Shown: positions 55,672 through 63,718 of the stretch, one piece after another | How the letters are laid out: every line of letters starts with the position of its first letter | Position numbering within the stretch: the stretch's first letter is position 1 | Source of the DNA: Frateuria soli | GTDB taxonomy: Bacteria > Pseudomonadota > Gammaproteobacteria > Xanthomonadales > Rhodanobacteraceae | Assembly (NCBI RefSeq): GCF_021117385.1 | Contig: NZ_CP088252.1 | Location: forward strand, 1,736,001 to 1,800,000 | Direction of reading: 5' to 3' | DNA: 64,000 bases | Notes under the pieces: generated by a model | The model's input: only the letters and a program-made list of their open reading frames with translations | The model's database searches: none | Told to the model about the DNA's origin: nothing | Translations under genes and position numbers: made by a program

Positions 55672-56331
55672 ATGGCTCAGGCAGTCCCCCGCCCGACGGT
55701 TCGCGGGCCCACGTTCATCCGCCTGCTGGCACGCTTGGCAGACGCCGACCTGGCGGCGCCTGGCCAGTCGCTGCCTGACCGGTTGGGCCAGTGGCTGGAC
55801 TGGAAGCAGGCGCTGTCGCTTGCTGACGCACTCGATGGCAAGGCCTCCGCGGCCGCGTTCACCACTGCGCCGCCGGACGACCTGCATACCGAATGCGCTC
55901 GGACGCGCGAAGCGCTGGCGACGGCGATCAAGGACGATCCCCTGCCCGCCTCCGGTCCGTCGGCCGATAGCGAGCCCGACTACGCCGCCTTCCGCCAGGC
56001 CTGCCTCGCCCGCCAGCGGGCCATGCAGGCCAACGTCGGTCGACTGCGGGGCAAGTTGCGTGACGCGCTCATGGCCGCCTCGACCGAGCTGGCGCGGCTG
56101 GCCGAGGTGGACGCGGTGATGGAAGCGGCGCTCACCCCGCGTGAGCATGCCCTGCTGGCCAGGGTCCCCGACCTGCTGAGCCAGCGTTTCGAACGCCTGC
56201 GCGCCGCCGGGAGCGCTTCCCCCTCCTGGCTCGACGGCTTTCGCCGCGACATGCAGAGCGTGTTGCTGGCGGAGCTGGATCTTCGTTTCCAACCGGTCGA
56301 CGCGCTGCTCGCGGCGCTTCGTACCCCCTGA
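55672..56331 (+). CDS. DUF3348 family protein, first gene of the motor-like operon
   Basis: A 219-residue soluble, helical protein. Family-like N-terminus: RGPTFIRLLARLADADLAAP, LGQWLDWKQALSLADALDGK. The middle is rich in Ala and charged residues and the end is RDMQSVLLAELDLRFQPVDA. No enzyme motif is visible. Its stop overlaps the next ATG by one base (TGATG at 56329-56333), so it is coupled to the MotA-like gene. It may bind or regulate the cytoplasmic tail of that protein, which is inference only. Confidence 0.85.
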   Translation: MAQAVPRPTVRGPTFIRLLARLADADLAAPGQSLPDRLGQWLDWKQALSLADALDGKASAAAFTTAPPDDLHTECARTREALATAIKDDPLPASGPSADSEPDYAAFRQACLARQRAMQANVGRLRGKLRDALMAASTELARLAEVDAVMEAALTPREHALLARVPDLLSQRFERLRAAGSASPSWLDGFRRDMQSVLLAELDLRFQPVDALLAALRTP

Positions 56332-58439
56332 TGCGGTACGCCATGTTCAAACGTCTGCTTCTTCTCTGCGTGTTCGCCCTGGGGCTGGCCGCCATCGGCT
56401 GGATCGTCGTCGGCTACGTCGGCAGCAATCCCCTGGGCATGGCCGTCACGCTGCTGATCGGCGCCTGCTACCTCGCCGGCACCATCGAACTGCTCCGCTA
56501 CGGGCAGGCTACCGCCACCCTGCAGCGGGCCGTCGACGAACTGACCGGACCGCCGCCCGACCTCGGCCGCTGGCTGGAGCGCCTGCACCCCGGCCTGCGC
56601 CATGCGGTGCGCCTGCGCGTCGAGGGCGAACGCGCCGCGCTGCCGGCGCCGGCGATGACGCCCTACCTGGTCGGCCTGCTGGTGCTGCTGGGCATGCTCG
56701 GCACCCTGCTGGGCATGATGGCCACGCTGCGCGGCACCGGCACGGCGCTCGGCAGCGCCAGCGATCTGCAGGCGATCCGCGGCTCGCTGGCCGCGCCGGT
56801 CAACGGCCTGGCCTTCGCCTTCGGCACCTCGATCGCCGGCGTCGCCGGCTCGGCGATGCTTGGCCTGCTCTCCGCACTGATCCGCCGCGAGCGGCTGCAG
56901 GCGGTGCACGCGCTGGATGCGAGCATCGCCACCACCCTGCGCACCCACTCGCAGGCGTACCGGCGCGAGGAAGCCTTCCGCCTGCTGCAGCAGCAGGCCG
57001 CTGCCATGCCCGCACTGGTCGACCGCCTGCAGGCCATGGCCGCGACGCTGGAGCAGCAAAGCGCTGCCGCCCACGAGCGCCAGCAGGCTGACCGGGAGGC
57101 ATTCCATCGCCACACCGAAGAGGCATACACGCACCTGGCCCGCTCGGTCGAACAGTCGCTGCACGCGAGCGTGGCCAACAGCGCGCGCACCGCGGGCAGC
57201 GTCCTGCAGCCGGTGGTCGAGTCCACCCTGGCGGGCCTCGCCCGCGAGAGCGCCGCGATCCAGGCCAGCGTGGGCGAGGCCGTGCAGCGCCAGCTCGACG
57301 GCCTGGCGAGCGGCTTCGAGACCACCGCGCGCACCGTCACCGGTATCTGGAACGACGCGCTCGCTCAGCACCGGCAGGCCAACGAAGCCCACGCACAGGC
57401 GCTGGGCGACGCCCTCGCCCGCTTCGCCGATACCTTCGAGCAGCGCTCGTCCGCGCTGATCGATGGCGTCGCCACGCGCCTGGACGCGAGCGTGGATCGC
57501 ACGGCCGAAGCCTGGCAGGGCGCGCTGTCGAAACAGGACGCCGCCCACGCGGAACTGGCCGACCGCAACCGGCTGGCGCTGGCTGCCGCCAGCGAGACGT
57601 TCGAGTCGCACGCGGCCGCGCTGGTGCAGGCGGTCAACCGCTCGCACGCGGAACTGCAGTCGGCACTCGAGGCACGCGACGAGGCACGCCTGTCCAGCTG
57701 GGCGCAGAAGCTCGATGCCCTCACCGCCGAACTTGGCGCGCAATGGAAGGCCACCGGCGACGCCACCGCCAGCCGCCAGCAGGCCATCTGCGAGACGCTG
57801 GAGCAGACTGCCGCGGCCATGGCCACGCAAACCCAGGCCGCCGCCAGCCAGACTCTCGGCGAGATCGCCCGCCTGGTCGAAGCCGCCTCCGAAGCGCCGC
57901 GCGTCGCCGCCGAAGTCGTGGGCGAGCTGCGCCAGAAGCTTTCCGACAGCATGGTCCGCGACACCGCCATGCTGGAGGAGCGCAGCCGCCTGCTTTCCAC
58001 GCTCGAGACCCTGCTCGATGCGGTCAACCACGCCTCCACCGAACAGCGCAGCGCGATCGATGCGCTGGTCAGCACCTCGGCCGATCTGCTGGACCGGGTC
58101 GGCAACCGCTTCGCTGCGCAGATCGAGACCGAAACCGGCAAGCTCGACACCGCGGCCGCGCAGGTCACTGCCAGCGCCGTCGAAGTCGCGAGCCTGGGCG
58201 AGGCCTTCGGCGCCGGCGTGGCGCAGTTCGGCCAGGCCAACGACGCGCTGATGGAACGGCTGCAGCAGATCGCCGGTGCGCTCGACGCCTCGCTCGCGCG
58301 CAGCGACGAGCAGCTTGCCTACTACGTCGCGCAGGCGAAGGAAGTGGTCGAACTCAGCGTGCTCTCTCAACAGCAGATCATCGCCGACATGCAGCAACTC
58401 GCCGGCCGCCGGCAGGCGACCCGGGCCTCGAAGGCATGA
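56331..58439 (+). CDS. DUF802 / MotA-ExbB-like membrane protein with a long helical tail
   Basis: A 702-residue protein. Helices 1-2 lie at about 8-30 and 36-57. Helices 3-4 (about 110-133 and 158-182) carry LLGMLGTLLGMMATLRGTG and GLAFAFGTSIAGVAGSAM, which resemble the proton-channel helices of MotA/ExbB/TolQ. From residue 190 to 700 the protein is one long Ala/Glu/Gln-rich helical region, with repeated A-x-x-A spacing and no further membrane segment, lying in the cytoplasm. The downstream MotB-like gene is the expected partner. Start ATG 56331 (56343 is possible). Overall shape resembles ZorA of Zorya. Confidence 0.85.
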   Translation: MRYAMFKRLLLLCVFALGLAAIGWIVVGYVGSNPLGMAVTLLIGACYLAGTIELLRYGQATATLQRAVDELTGPPPDLGRWLERLHPGLRHAVRLRVEGERAALPAPAMTPYLVGLLVLLGMLGTLLGMMATLRGTGTALGSASDLQAIRGSLAAPVNGLAFAFGTSIAGVAGSAMLGLLSALIRRERLQAVHALDASIATTLRTHSQAYRREEAFRLLQQQAAAMPALVDRLQAMAATLEQQSAAAHERQQADREAFHRHTEEAYTHLARSVEQSLHASVANSARTAGSVLQPVVESTLAGLARESAAIQASVGEAVQRQLDGLASGFETTARTVTGIWNDALAQHRQANEAHAQALGDALARFADTFEQRSSALIDGVATRLDASVDRTAEAWQGALSKQDAAHAELADRNRLALAAASETFESHAAALVQAVNRSHAELQSALEARDEARLSSWAQKLDALTAELGAQWKATGDATASRQQAICETLEQTAAAMATQTQAAASQTLGEIARLVEAASEAPRVAAEVVGELRQKLSDSMVRDTAMLEERSRLLSTLETLLDAVNHASTEQRSAIDALVSTSADLLDRVGNRFAAQIETETGKLDTAAAQVTASAVEVASLGEAFGAGVAQFGQANDALMERLQQIAGALDASLARSDEQLAYYVAQAKEVVELSVLSQQQIIADMQQLAGRRQATRASKA

Positions 58440-58697
58440 AGAAACCAATCCACGGCGCCGCTCCCAGGCACGCAACCGCCATCGCCATGCACCCGGTCGC
58501 GCACAAGACGCGATCCCGCAAACAAAACCACCCGATTCCGGGGCGCACCCCGTGAGCGACCAGTTCTCCTGCATGAGCGCACGCTGTGCGCGACCGCCAT
58601 GCCTCCGGACGCGCACGAGGCGCGCTTTCGCAAATAATTCCGGGCCGAAGGATCTCCAGCCGCTGGCCCTCAACAACCCGGTTCCCGGGTGCGCGCC
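58440..58697. other. 258-base spacer inside the motor-like operon
   Basis: Between the MotA-like and MotB-like genes lies a non-conserved stretch. A 49-codon open frame begins GTG 58552 (VSDQFSCMSARCARPPCLRT) and ends with TGA overlapping the MotB-like ATG. It lacks a ribosome binding site and reads like a repeat. The sequences GGCGCACCCCGTGAGCG and GGTGCGCGCCATGAGCG at its ends look like a duplicated gene start. Confidence 0.5.
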
Positions 58698-59363
58698 ATG
58701 AGCGGCGAAGTCGAGTCCGAGGGCGCGTCCACCGCCCCGATCTGGGCCTTCGGCGACCTGATGTCGGTGCTGCTGGGCGTGTTCGTGCTGATCCTGGTCG
58801 GCGTCATCGGCGTGCAGTTGCAGCTCTCGCACAAGCTGGAAGTGGCCGAGCAGCAGCGCCTGGCCGAGCAGCAACGGCGCACCACGCTGGAACAGGCGCT
58901 CGCCACACCGCTGGCGCAGGGGCGCGTGACCCTGGTCGACGGCCGCATCGGCATCCGCGGCAACCTGCTGTTCGCGCTCAATTCCGACCGGTTGCAGCCC
59001 GAGGGTCGCGAGCTCATCCAGAGCCTGGCCGCGCCGCTGGCGCAGTACCTCCAGTCGCGCGACGAACTGCTGATGGTCAGCGGCTTCACCGACAACCAGC
59101 CGGTGCACGGCGACAACCGCCAGTTCGCCGACAACTGGGAACTGTCGGCCCAACGCGCGCTCACCGTCACCCGCGCGCTGATCGCCGCCGGCGTGCCTGC
59201 CGACGCGGTCTTCGCCGCCGCCTTCGGCGCGCAGCAGCCGGTCAGCGCCAATACGGACGAAACCGGCCGCGCGAAGAACCGACGCGTCGAGATCGCCCCG
59301 ATTCCCCGCTCCTCGGCCGGCCATGCCACGGCGGGCGAACCGAACGACGGTCATGCACCCTGA
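58698..59363 (+). CDS. MotB-like OmpA-domain protein
   Basis: A 221-residue inner-membrane protein with a periplasmic OmpA domain. The N-terminal helix PIWAFGDLMSVLLGVFVLIL has Asp20 where MotB has its proton-carrying aspartate. A short coiled region follows (LEVAEQQRLAEQQRRTTLEQ). The peptidoglycan-binding domain has FALNSDRLQPEGRELIQSL, MVSGFTDNQPV, NWELSAQRALTVTRALIAAG and GRAKNRRVEIAP. It is the stator-like partner of the DUF802 protein. Start is ATG 58698; a GTG at 58689 is possible. The DUF2894 gene overlaps its end. Confidence 0.9.
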   Translation: MSGEVESEGASTAPIWAFGDLMSVLLGVFVLILVGVIGVQLQLSHKLEVAEQQRLAEQQRRTTLEQALATPLAQGRVTLVDGRIGIRGNLLFALNSDRLQPEGRELIQSLAAPLAQYLQSRDELLMVSGFTDNQPVHGDNRQFADNWELSAQRALTVTRALIAAGVPADAVFAAAFGAQQPVSANTDETGRAKNRRVEIAPIPRSSAGHATAGEPNDGHAP

Positions 59364-59880
59364 CGCCGCCTCGGCGATCCGCGCGCAACTGATCGCGGCC
59401 ATGGAACGGCGGGTTGCCGGCCTGGACGGCGAGGCGCGCCGCGCGCTGGACGCGCGGCTGGCCGCACTGCGGACGCAATGCGCCAGTGCGGACGAAGCGC
59501 CGCGCCCCAGCGCGCCCCTGCCGGATGCACACCCGTTGCGCGACCTCGCCGACCACCTCGACCGCGCAGCGTCCCCCGCGCGGGAGTCCTATCCGGATGT
59601 GCGCGTCCTCGTCGAGTTTCGCCAGCTCTGGTCCGCGCTCCGCGCCGACAGCCAGCTCCGGGAGGCCGTGGCGCAGGTGCCCACCGACGCGGGCCCGCTC
59701 AACTCGACCGCACTGGCCGGCCGCGCCATCGCGCTGATGCGCGAGCTGTCGCCCGGATACCTGCGGTCGTTCCTTGCCTACGTCGATGACCTTGCATGGC
59801 TTGAACAGGTGGGGCGCGCCGGTTCCGGGAAAAGCGCCGCGGCGCCGGGGAAACGCGCCGCGCGCAAGCCGCGCACCTGA
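59353..59880 (+). CDS. DUF2894 family protein, last gene of the motor-like operon
   Basis: A 175-residue cytoplasmic helical protein. Features are AQLIAAMERRVAGLDGEARR, YPDVRVLVEFRQLWSALRAD and ALMRELSPGYLRSFLAYVDD. A basic Lys/Arg/Ala-rich tail (GKRAARKPRT) ends it. No enzymatic motif is visible. ATG 59353 lies inside the MotB-like gene (11-base overlap), so translation is coupled. An in-frame ATG at 59323 is also open. The position at the end of the MotAB-like operon suggests an adaptor. Confidence 0.82.
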   Translation: MHPDAASAIRAQLIAAMERRVAGLDGEARRALDARLAALRTQCASADEAPRPSAPLPDAHPLRDLADHLDRAASPARESYPDVRVLVEFRQLWSALRADSQLREAVAQVPTDAGPLNSTALAGRAIALMRELSPGYLRSFLAYVDDLAWLEQVGRAGSGKSAAAPGKRAARKPRT

Positions 59881-60039
59881 ACGCGTGACCCACCGCGACG
59901 GCGGCGGGTGGCTGCCGGCTGCGCCAAGCGTCCGGGTGAGCAATCGGCTGCTCGCCTGACCGGGATCAGGGCGAGGCACCCGCGACTGGGAAAACATCCG
60001 TTCCGTCAACGCGATACGCCTGAAAGAGAGGCCCGTACG

Positions 60040-60279
60040 ATGGAATTCCATATCGCACTCACCGATCCCAGCCCCGCTCCCGAAGTCGTCCAGGACGCCA
60101 TGTTCGACATCGACCCGAGCGCGCTGGTCGACCTGGACACGAGCGGGTTGGTCATGCGGATCTCGTCCTGGGTGCCGGTGCGGGACCTGGTCGAAGTGCT
60201 GCAGCGCACCGGCTGGGCGGTGGAGCAGGAACAGGTGGTGCAGATGCCCAGCATCTGTTGCGGCGGCTGTTCGGGCTGA
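60040..60279 (+). CDS. Small protein with a C-terminal cysteine cluster
   Basis: A 79-residue protein: MEFHIALTDPSPAPEVVQDA, MFDIDPSALVDLDTSG, LVMRISSWVPVRDLVEVLQR, ending PSICCGGCSG. The body has the alternation of a small ferredoxin-like (HMA-like) fold. The CCxxC end may bind a metal or undergo redox change. I know no function. ATG 60040 has AAAGAGAGG upstream, a good site. Confidence 0.75.
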   Translation: MEFHIALTDPSPAPEVVQDAMFDIDPSALVDLDTSGLVMRISSWVPVRDLVEVLQRTGWAVEQEQVVQMPSICCGGCSG

Positions 60280-60505
60280 CGGGAACCCGGGTTCGGCCCC
60301 GCGCGGTCGTTGCAGGAGCTCCCGGAGCGCGAACCACCATGTCCGGCGCCGCCGCCCGCATGGCGGGCCACGATGTCCCGGCGATGGATGCGACCGGGCC
60401 TGCCAGCGGCATGCATCGAGCAGAAGCATCCGGGCGCGCCATCACGGCGGCGCCCGGATCTTCCCGCGGCAGCGCAGCATTCGCCGGTCGGACCGGGCGC
60501 GAGCC

Positions 60506-60919
60506 TCAGGCCGCCACGTCGGCCTTTTTCGACATGTCCATCCAGAACGGTCCCCAGACGTGCCCGTCGGGATCGGTCAGGTCACGGCCGTACATGAACC
60601 CCAGGTCCTGCACCGGATTGACGTCCACCGTGCCGCCCCGGGCCGCGGCCGCCTCGACCATGGCATCGACCGCCTCCTTGTTGTCCAGCGCCAGCGCAAG
60701 CGACACCTCGCTCGAGGTCGGCGGACAGATCGGGCGATCGGTGAACGTGCGCCACTTCGCGTGCGTCAGCAGCATCACGTGGATCGCATCGCTCCACACC
60801 ATGCAGGCGGCGGTGGCGTCGGTGAACTGCGGGTTGTTGGTGAAGCCCAGCGCCTCGTAGAAGGCCATCGAGGCCGGGAGGTCGGCGACGGGCAGGCTGA
60901 TGAAGATCGAACGGGACAT
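60506..60919 (-). CDS. VOC-family protein (glyoxalase/bleomycin-resistance fold)
   Basis: A 137-residue protein of the vicinal-oxygen-chelate superfamily: FISLPVADLPASMAFYEALG, CMVWSDAIHVMLLTHAKW, GFMYGRDLTDPDGHVWGPFW. It resembles YuaE/lactoylglutathione-lyase-like proteins of unknown substrate. ATG 60919 is used; longer upstream frames lack support. It is divergent from the DUF421 gene. Confidence 0.9.
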   Translation of the reverse strand: MSRSIFISLPVADLPASMAFYEALGFTNNPQFTDATAACMVWSDAIHVMLLTHAKWRTFTDRPICPPTSSEVSLALALDNKEAVDAMVEAAAARGGTVDVNPVQDLGFMYGRDLTDPDGHVWGPFWMDMSKKADVAA

Positions 60920-61027
60920 GGCGGATGCCTTTTTCTGGTCAGGTAAGCCTACGACGAACGATCGGGACGCGATTCGACAGGCGCTGACATTGAAGGCTGA
61001 CGCGCTCTTCAGCAAGCAGGCGGCAGG

Positions 61028-61696
61028 ATGGACGACCCGCCTTCCTTGCCAGCCATGGACAAACACTTCGATCCGTTCACCTGGGCCCGGCTATTCCTGG
61101 GCAAACAACCCTACGGGTATTACCTGGAGGTCTCGCTGCGGATCGTCCTGGTGTTCCTGCTGCTGATGGTGGTGCTGCGCCTGCTCGGCAAGCGCGGGCA
61201 GCAGAATCTCAACCCGATGCAGCAGGTGCTGCTGATTGCCCTCGGTTCCGCGGCCGGAGACACGCTGCTGTACCCGAACGTGGCGATCCTCTATGCGGCC
61301 CTGATCCTGGTCGGCACCACCGCGCTGACGCTCCTGCTCGACTGGTCGGCCCGACGCTGGCGGAGCCTGCGCGACTATCTCGATTCGCGCCCGCGCATCC
61401 TGGTGCTGGATGGCCTCATAGACGAAGAGGCGCTGGCCCGCGAGCGGGTCAACCACCGCGAACTTCATGCCGCCCTGCGCGGGGCCGGGGCCCGCTCGAT
61501 CGCGCAGGTGCAGATCGCGATCCTGGAGGTGAGCGGCAATGTGAGCGTGTTCCTCAACCAGCACGCCCCTCCCCGGGACGACCTGCTGGATTACCTCAGG
61601 CAAGCGCACGGGCGAGGCGAACCGCATATGCGGGACGCCACCCCGGCCACCCGCCTGGCAGGAACGAAGCGTGCGCCGGAAGGGAATACCGGGTAA
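61028..61696 (+). CDS. DUF421 family membrane protein (YetF-like)
   Basis: A 222-residue protein. Three N-terminal membrane helices: VSLRIVLVFLLLMVVLRLLG, QQVLLIALGSAAGDTLLY, NVAILYAALILVGTTALTLL. A cytoplasmic DUF421 domain follows, with RPRILVLDGLIDEEALARER and IAQVQIAILEVSGNVSVFL. The YetF family has an uncertain role, possibly in spore or membrane stress. ATG 61028 follows GGCAGG; ATG 61055 is an alternative. Confidence 0.88.
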   Translation: MDDPPSLPAMDKHFDPFTWARLFLGKQPYGYYLEVSLRIVLVFLLLMVVLRLLGKRGQQNLNPMQQVLLIALGSAAGDTLLYPNVAILYAALILVGTTALTLLLDWSARRWRSLRDYLDSRPRILVLDGLIDEEALARERVNHRELHAALRGAGARSIAQVQIAILEVSGNVSVFLNQHAPPRDDLLDYLRQAHGRGEPHMRDATPATRLAGTKRAPEGNTG

Positions 61697-61783
61697 GCCC
61701 CGGGATCGACGCGGGGTCATGTTCGACGCCACCCGGCCTCCACTTCTGTTCGCGCTACCTGGCGCACGCCAACGCGCCACACC

Positions 61784-62938
61784 TCACGGCACGGCCTGCG
61801 CCAGGCGCTCCCCGCCTGCCTCTCCGCGTGGCAGGGTCGCGGTAAAGGTCGTACCGTCCGATGCCGTCGAGTTGGCGGTGAGCAACCCGCCATGAGCCTT
61901 GGCCACCTCGCGCGCTATGAAAAGGCCCAGGCCGAGGCTCGTGCCCGAACGCGTGACACCGTCCTTGTCCGACAGCTGCACCAGTGGCCGGAAGATCGAC
62001 TCCAGCTTGTCCGGAGGAATCGTCTCGCCCTGGTTGGTGATGTCGACCACGTACGCATCCGCCGCGGCGCAGGCCTCCACGACGACGGGCGCCTTGCCGC
62101 GGCTGTGGCGGCCCGCGTTTACCAGCAGGTTGAGAAACATCTGGTACAGGCGGGTCGGGTCATAGCGGCCGACCAGCCCCGGCTCGGCCCGCAGGTCGTA
62201 CTGGTTGCCCGGGTAGGTGGCGGCGGCGTCGGCAATGGCGGACGCGAGAACTTCACGGAGGTCGCAGGGCTCCGGGCACATCGGGAGCCCCTCGTCCAGT
62301 TGCGAGCGGGTGTAGCCGATGAGGTCATCCACGATGTGCCGCATCACCTTGGCACCGCGGGCCAGGTTCGCGCCGATCTTCGCCACCTTCTCCGGGCGTG
62401 TCTCTCCCTGGGCAAGCATCTCCCCCGCCAGCAGCATGCCGGCAAGCGGCGAGCGCAGGTCATGGCCCAGTACGGCCAGGAACAGGTCGTGCGTCTGCTG
62501 GGTCCGCCGGGAATAGGCGACGATGGACTCGGCCAGCGACTGGTCGATGCCCTCGTTGAACCGCACCAGGTCGCGCACCGTCTGGGGATCGTCGCGTGCC
62601 ACCTCCGGCAGCCACAGCCGGAGCACCGTGGCGCGCAAGGCGCGGAACTCCGCACTCAACTGCAGCAGCGTGAAATCCTTGGCCTGCCGCTGGCTGCCAT
62701 GCTCGGCCGCGGCAGAACCCGTTGCTCCCCCGCAACGCCCTTCCGACTTCAGACGCTGCTCCTGCGGGCTCTGGCTTTCCCGCATGTCGCGAGCGATGTC
62801 GGCGAGCATGGTCCGCGCATGGTCACGAAGGACGTTGTGCGAGAGGTGACTTCCCGAAGGCGCGACCTGGCGCGCGAATGCATCCCACTGCTCGAGAATC
62901 TCGTCCATGTGGGCATAGATGAAATCGGACAGCTTCAA
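61784..62938 (-). CDS. Sensor histidine kinase with RsbRD-like N-terminal domain
   Basis: A 384-residue cytoplasmic kinase. The N-terminal region (about 1-150: KLSDFIYAHMDEILEQWDAF, FNEGIDQSLAESIVAY) resembles the RsbRD/RsbT-co-antagonist four-helix domain. The H-box is FLAVLGHDLRSPLAGML. The ATPase domain has LLVNAGRHSRGKAP (N-box), SGTSLGLGLFIAREVAKAHG and GTTFTATLP. I chose TTG 62938 with AAGGGG upstream; an ATG at 63001 would add 21 residues that look unrelated. No response regulator is adjacent, so it is an orphan kinase. Confidence 0.88.
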   Translation of the reverse strand: MKLSDFIYAHMDEILEQWDAFARQVAPSGSHLSHNVLRDHARTMLADIARDMRESQSPQEQRLKSEGRCGGATGSAAAEHGSQRQAKDFTLLQLSAEFRALRATVLRLWLPEVARDDPQTVRDLVRFNEGIDQSLAESIVAYSRRTQQTHDLFLAVLGHDLRSPLAGMLLAGEMLAQGETRPEKVAKIGANLARGAKVMRHIVDDLIGYTRSQLDEGLPMCPEPCDLREVLASAIADAAATYPGNQYDLRAEPGLVGRYDPTRLYQMFLNLLVNAGRHSRGKAPVVVEACAAADAYVVDITNQGETIPPDKLESIFRPLVQLSDKDGVTRSGTSLGLGLFIAREVAKAHGGLLTANSTASDGTTFTATLPRGEAGGERLAQAVP

Positions 62939-63089
62939 GCAGGGGCCCCTTCGCGGAGATGTCCGCGAAGGATGCACACCTGCATGTGCAGGGGGCGCCA
63001 TGGACCTGTAGCCAAGCGTCACAGGGCTGCGTCTGTCTGCCAGGCGGGCGCCGGAGCCCTCTGGCTCCGATCTTCCGGCGGCGATTTGT

Positions 63090-63521
63090 TCAGTTGATGA
63101 TCTCGCCCAGGCCATCCTCGACGCGACGCCTCAGTTCCCGGATGAACTCCGCGTCGTAGGGCTCCCAGCTTTCGAGTTCGCCCACGATCCTCAACGGCGA
63201 CGCGCTTCGATACGACCGTGTGGGGTTGCCCGGGAACTTCTTGTTCGTGACGTTGGGATCGTCTTCAAACGCTCCCGTCGGCGCGACGACATACACGCGC
63301 GGCCTTCCCGCGCCCCGGGCCATCTCCGCGGCAAGGCCGGCCCCCTTCGGCACGCTCGTGAAGTAGACATGGTTCATCACGACCCGATCGTCGTAGTTGG
63401 AGGTGAACCCGGCAGTCAGCAAATCGCCGACCGAAAGATCCGCTCGCGTGCCATGGAAGAATGGCCCTTCCACCCGGTGGCAGTTCTCGGGGTAGACCGG
63501 AACCCACTCGTCGTCATGCAT
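63090..63521 (-). CDS. arr: Rifampin ADP-ribosyltransferase (Arr family)
   Basis: A 143-residue enzyme that transfers ADP-ribose from NAD to rifamycins. Family signatures are GPFFHGTRADLSVGDLLTAG, VYFTSVPKGAGLAAEM, VVAPTGAFEDDPNVTNKKFP and GNPTRSYRSASPLRIVGELE. The active-site His, Tyr and Asp residues lie in FFHGT, VYFTS and FEDDP. ATG 63521 is preferred; the longer open frame upstream is in the intergenic region. Location is chromosomal, with no integron or transposon beside it. Confidence 0.95.
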   Translation of the reverse strand: MHDDEWVPVYPENCHRVEGPFFHGTRADLSVGDLLTAGFTSNYDDRVVMNHVYFTSVPKGAGLAAEMARGAGRPRVYVVAPTGAFEDDPNVTNKKFPGNPTRSYRSASPLRIVGELESWEPYDAEFIRELRRRVEDGLGEIIN

Positions 63522-63587
63522 CGCCGGATGCGCCTCACGCTTACTGCCCGATCGGCAGGGCGGCGATCCTAGGACACGCGGCGAGCC

Positions 63588-63653
63588 TTGCCGCAACTCC
63601 GGGTCGTTGATATAAATTGATGGTGGGAGGCGCGGTGCGCCTCCTTTTTTTTT
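63588..63653 (+). ncRNA. Candidate short RNA: promoter directly followed by terminator
   Basis: On the plus strand TTGCCG, a 17-base spacer and TATAAA form a good sigma-70 promoter (63588-63616). About 10 bases later the hairpin GGAGGCGC-GGT-GCGCCTCC with nine T residues follows (63626-63653). No gene precedes it on this strand for 1.9 kb, and none follows in the window. A transcript of about 30 bases would result. It may also be a chance pairing of an arr-side promoter region and a palindrome. Confidence 0.4.
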
Positions 63654-63718
63654 CGGACAGCGGCAACAGATCGGACGCCGTCGTCGCGATTCGACGACCT
63701 CCGCCCGCTCGATTCGCC

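Noticed and set aside
55980-59402. A 1140-codon open frame on the minus strand
   Set aside because: It is antisense to the motor-like operon and has no family similarity; the plus-strand genes have overlapping starts, motifs and ribosome binding sites.
55672-59880. The motor-like operon as Zorya, Tol-Pal or flagellar stator
   Set aside because: No ZorC/ZorD-type genes, no tolA/tolB/pal and no flagellar genes are adjacent, and the DUF3348/DUF2894 partners are not part of those systems.
60310-60505. Possible small gene between the cysteine-tail protein and the VOC gene
   Set aside because: Open frames there are continuations of neighbouring shadows with no starts or ribosome binding sites.
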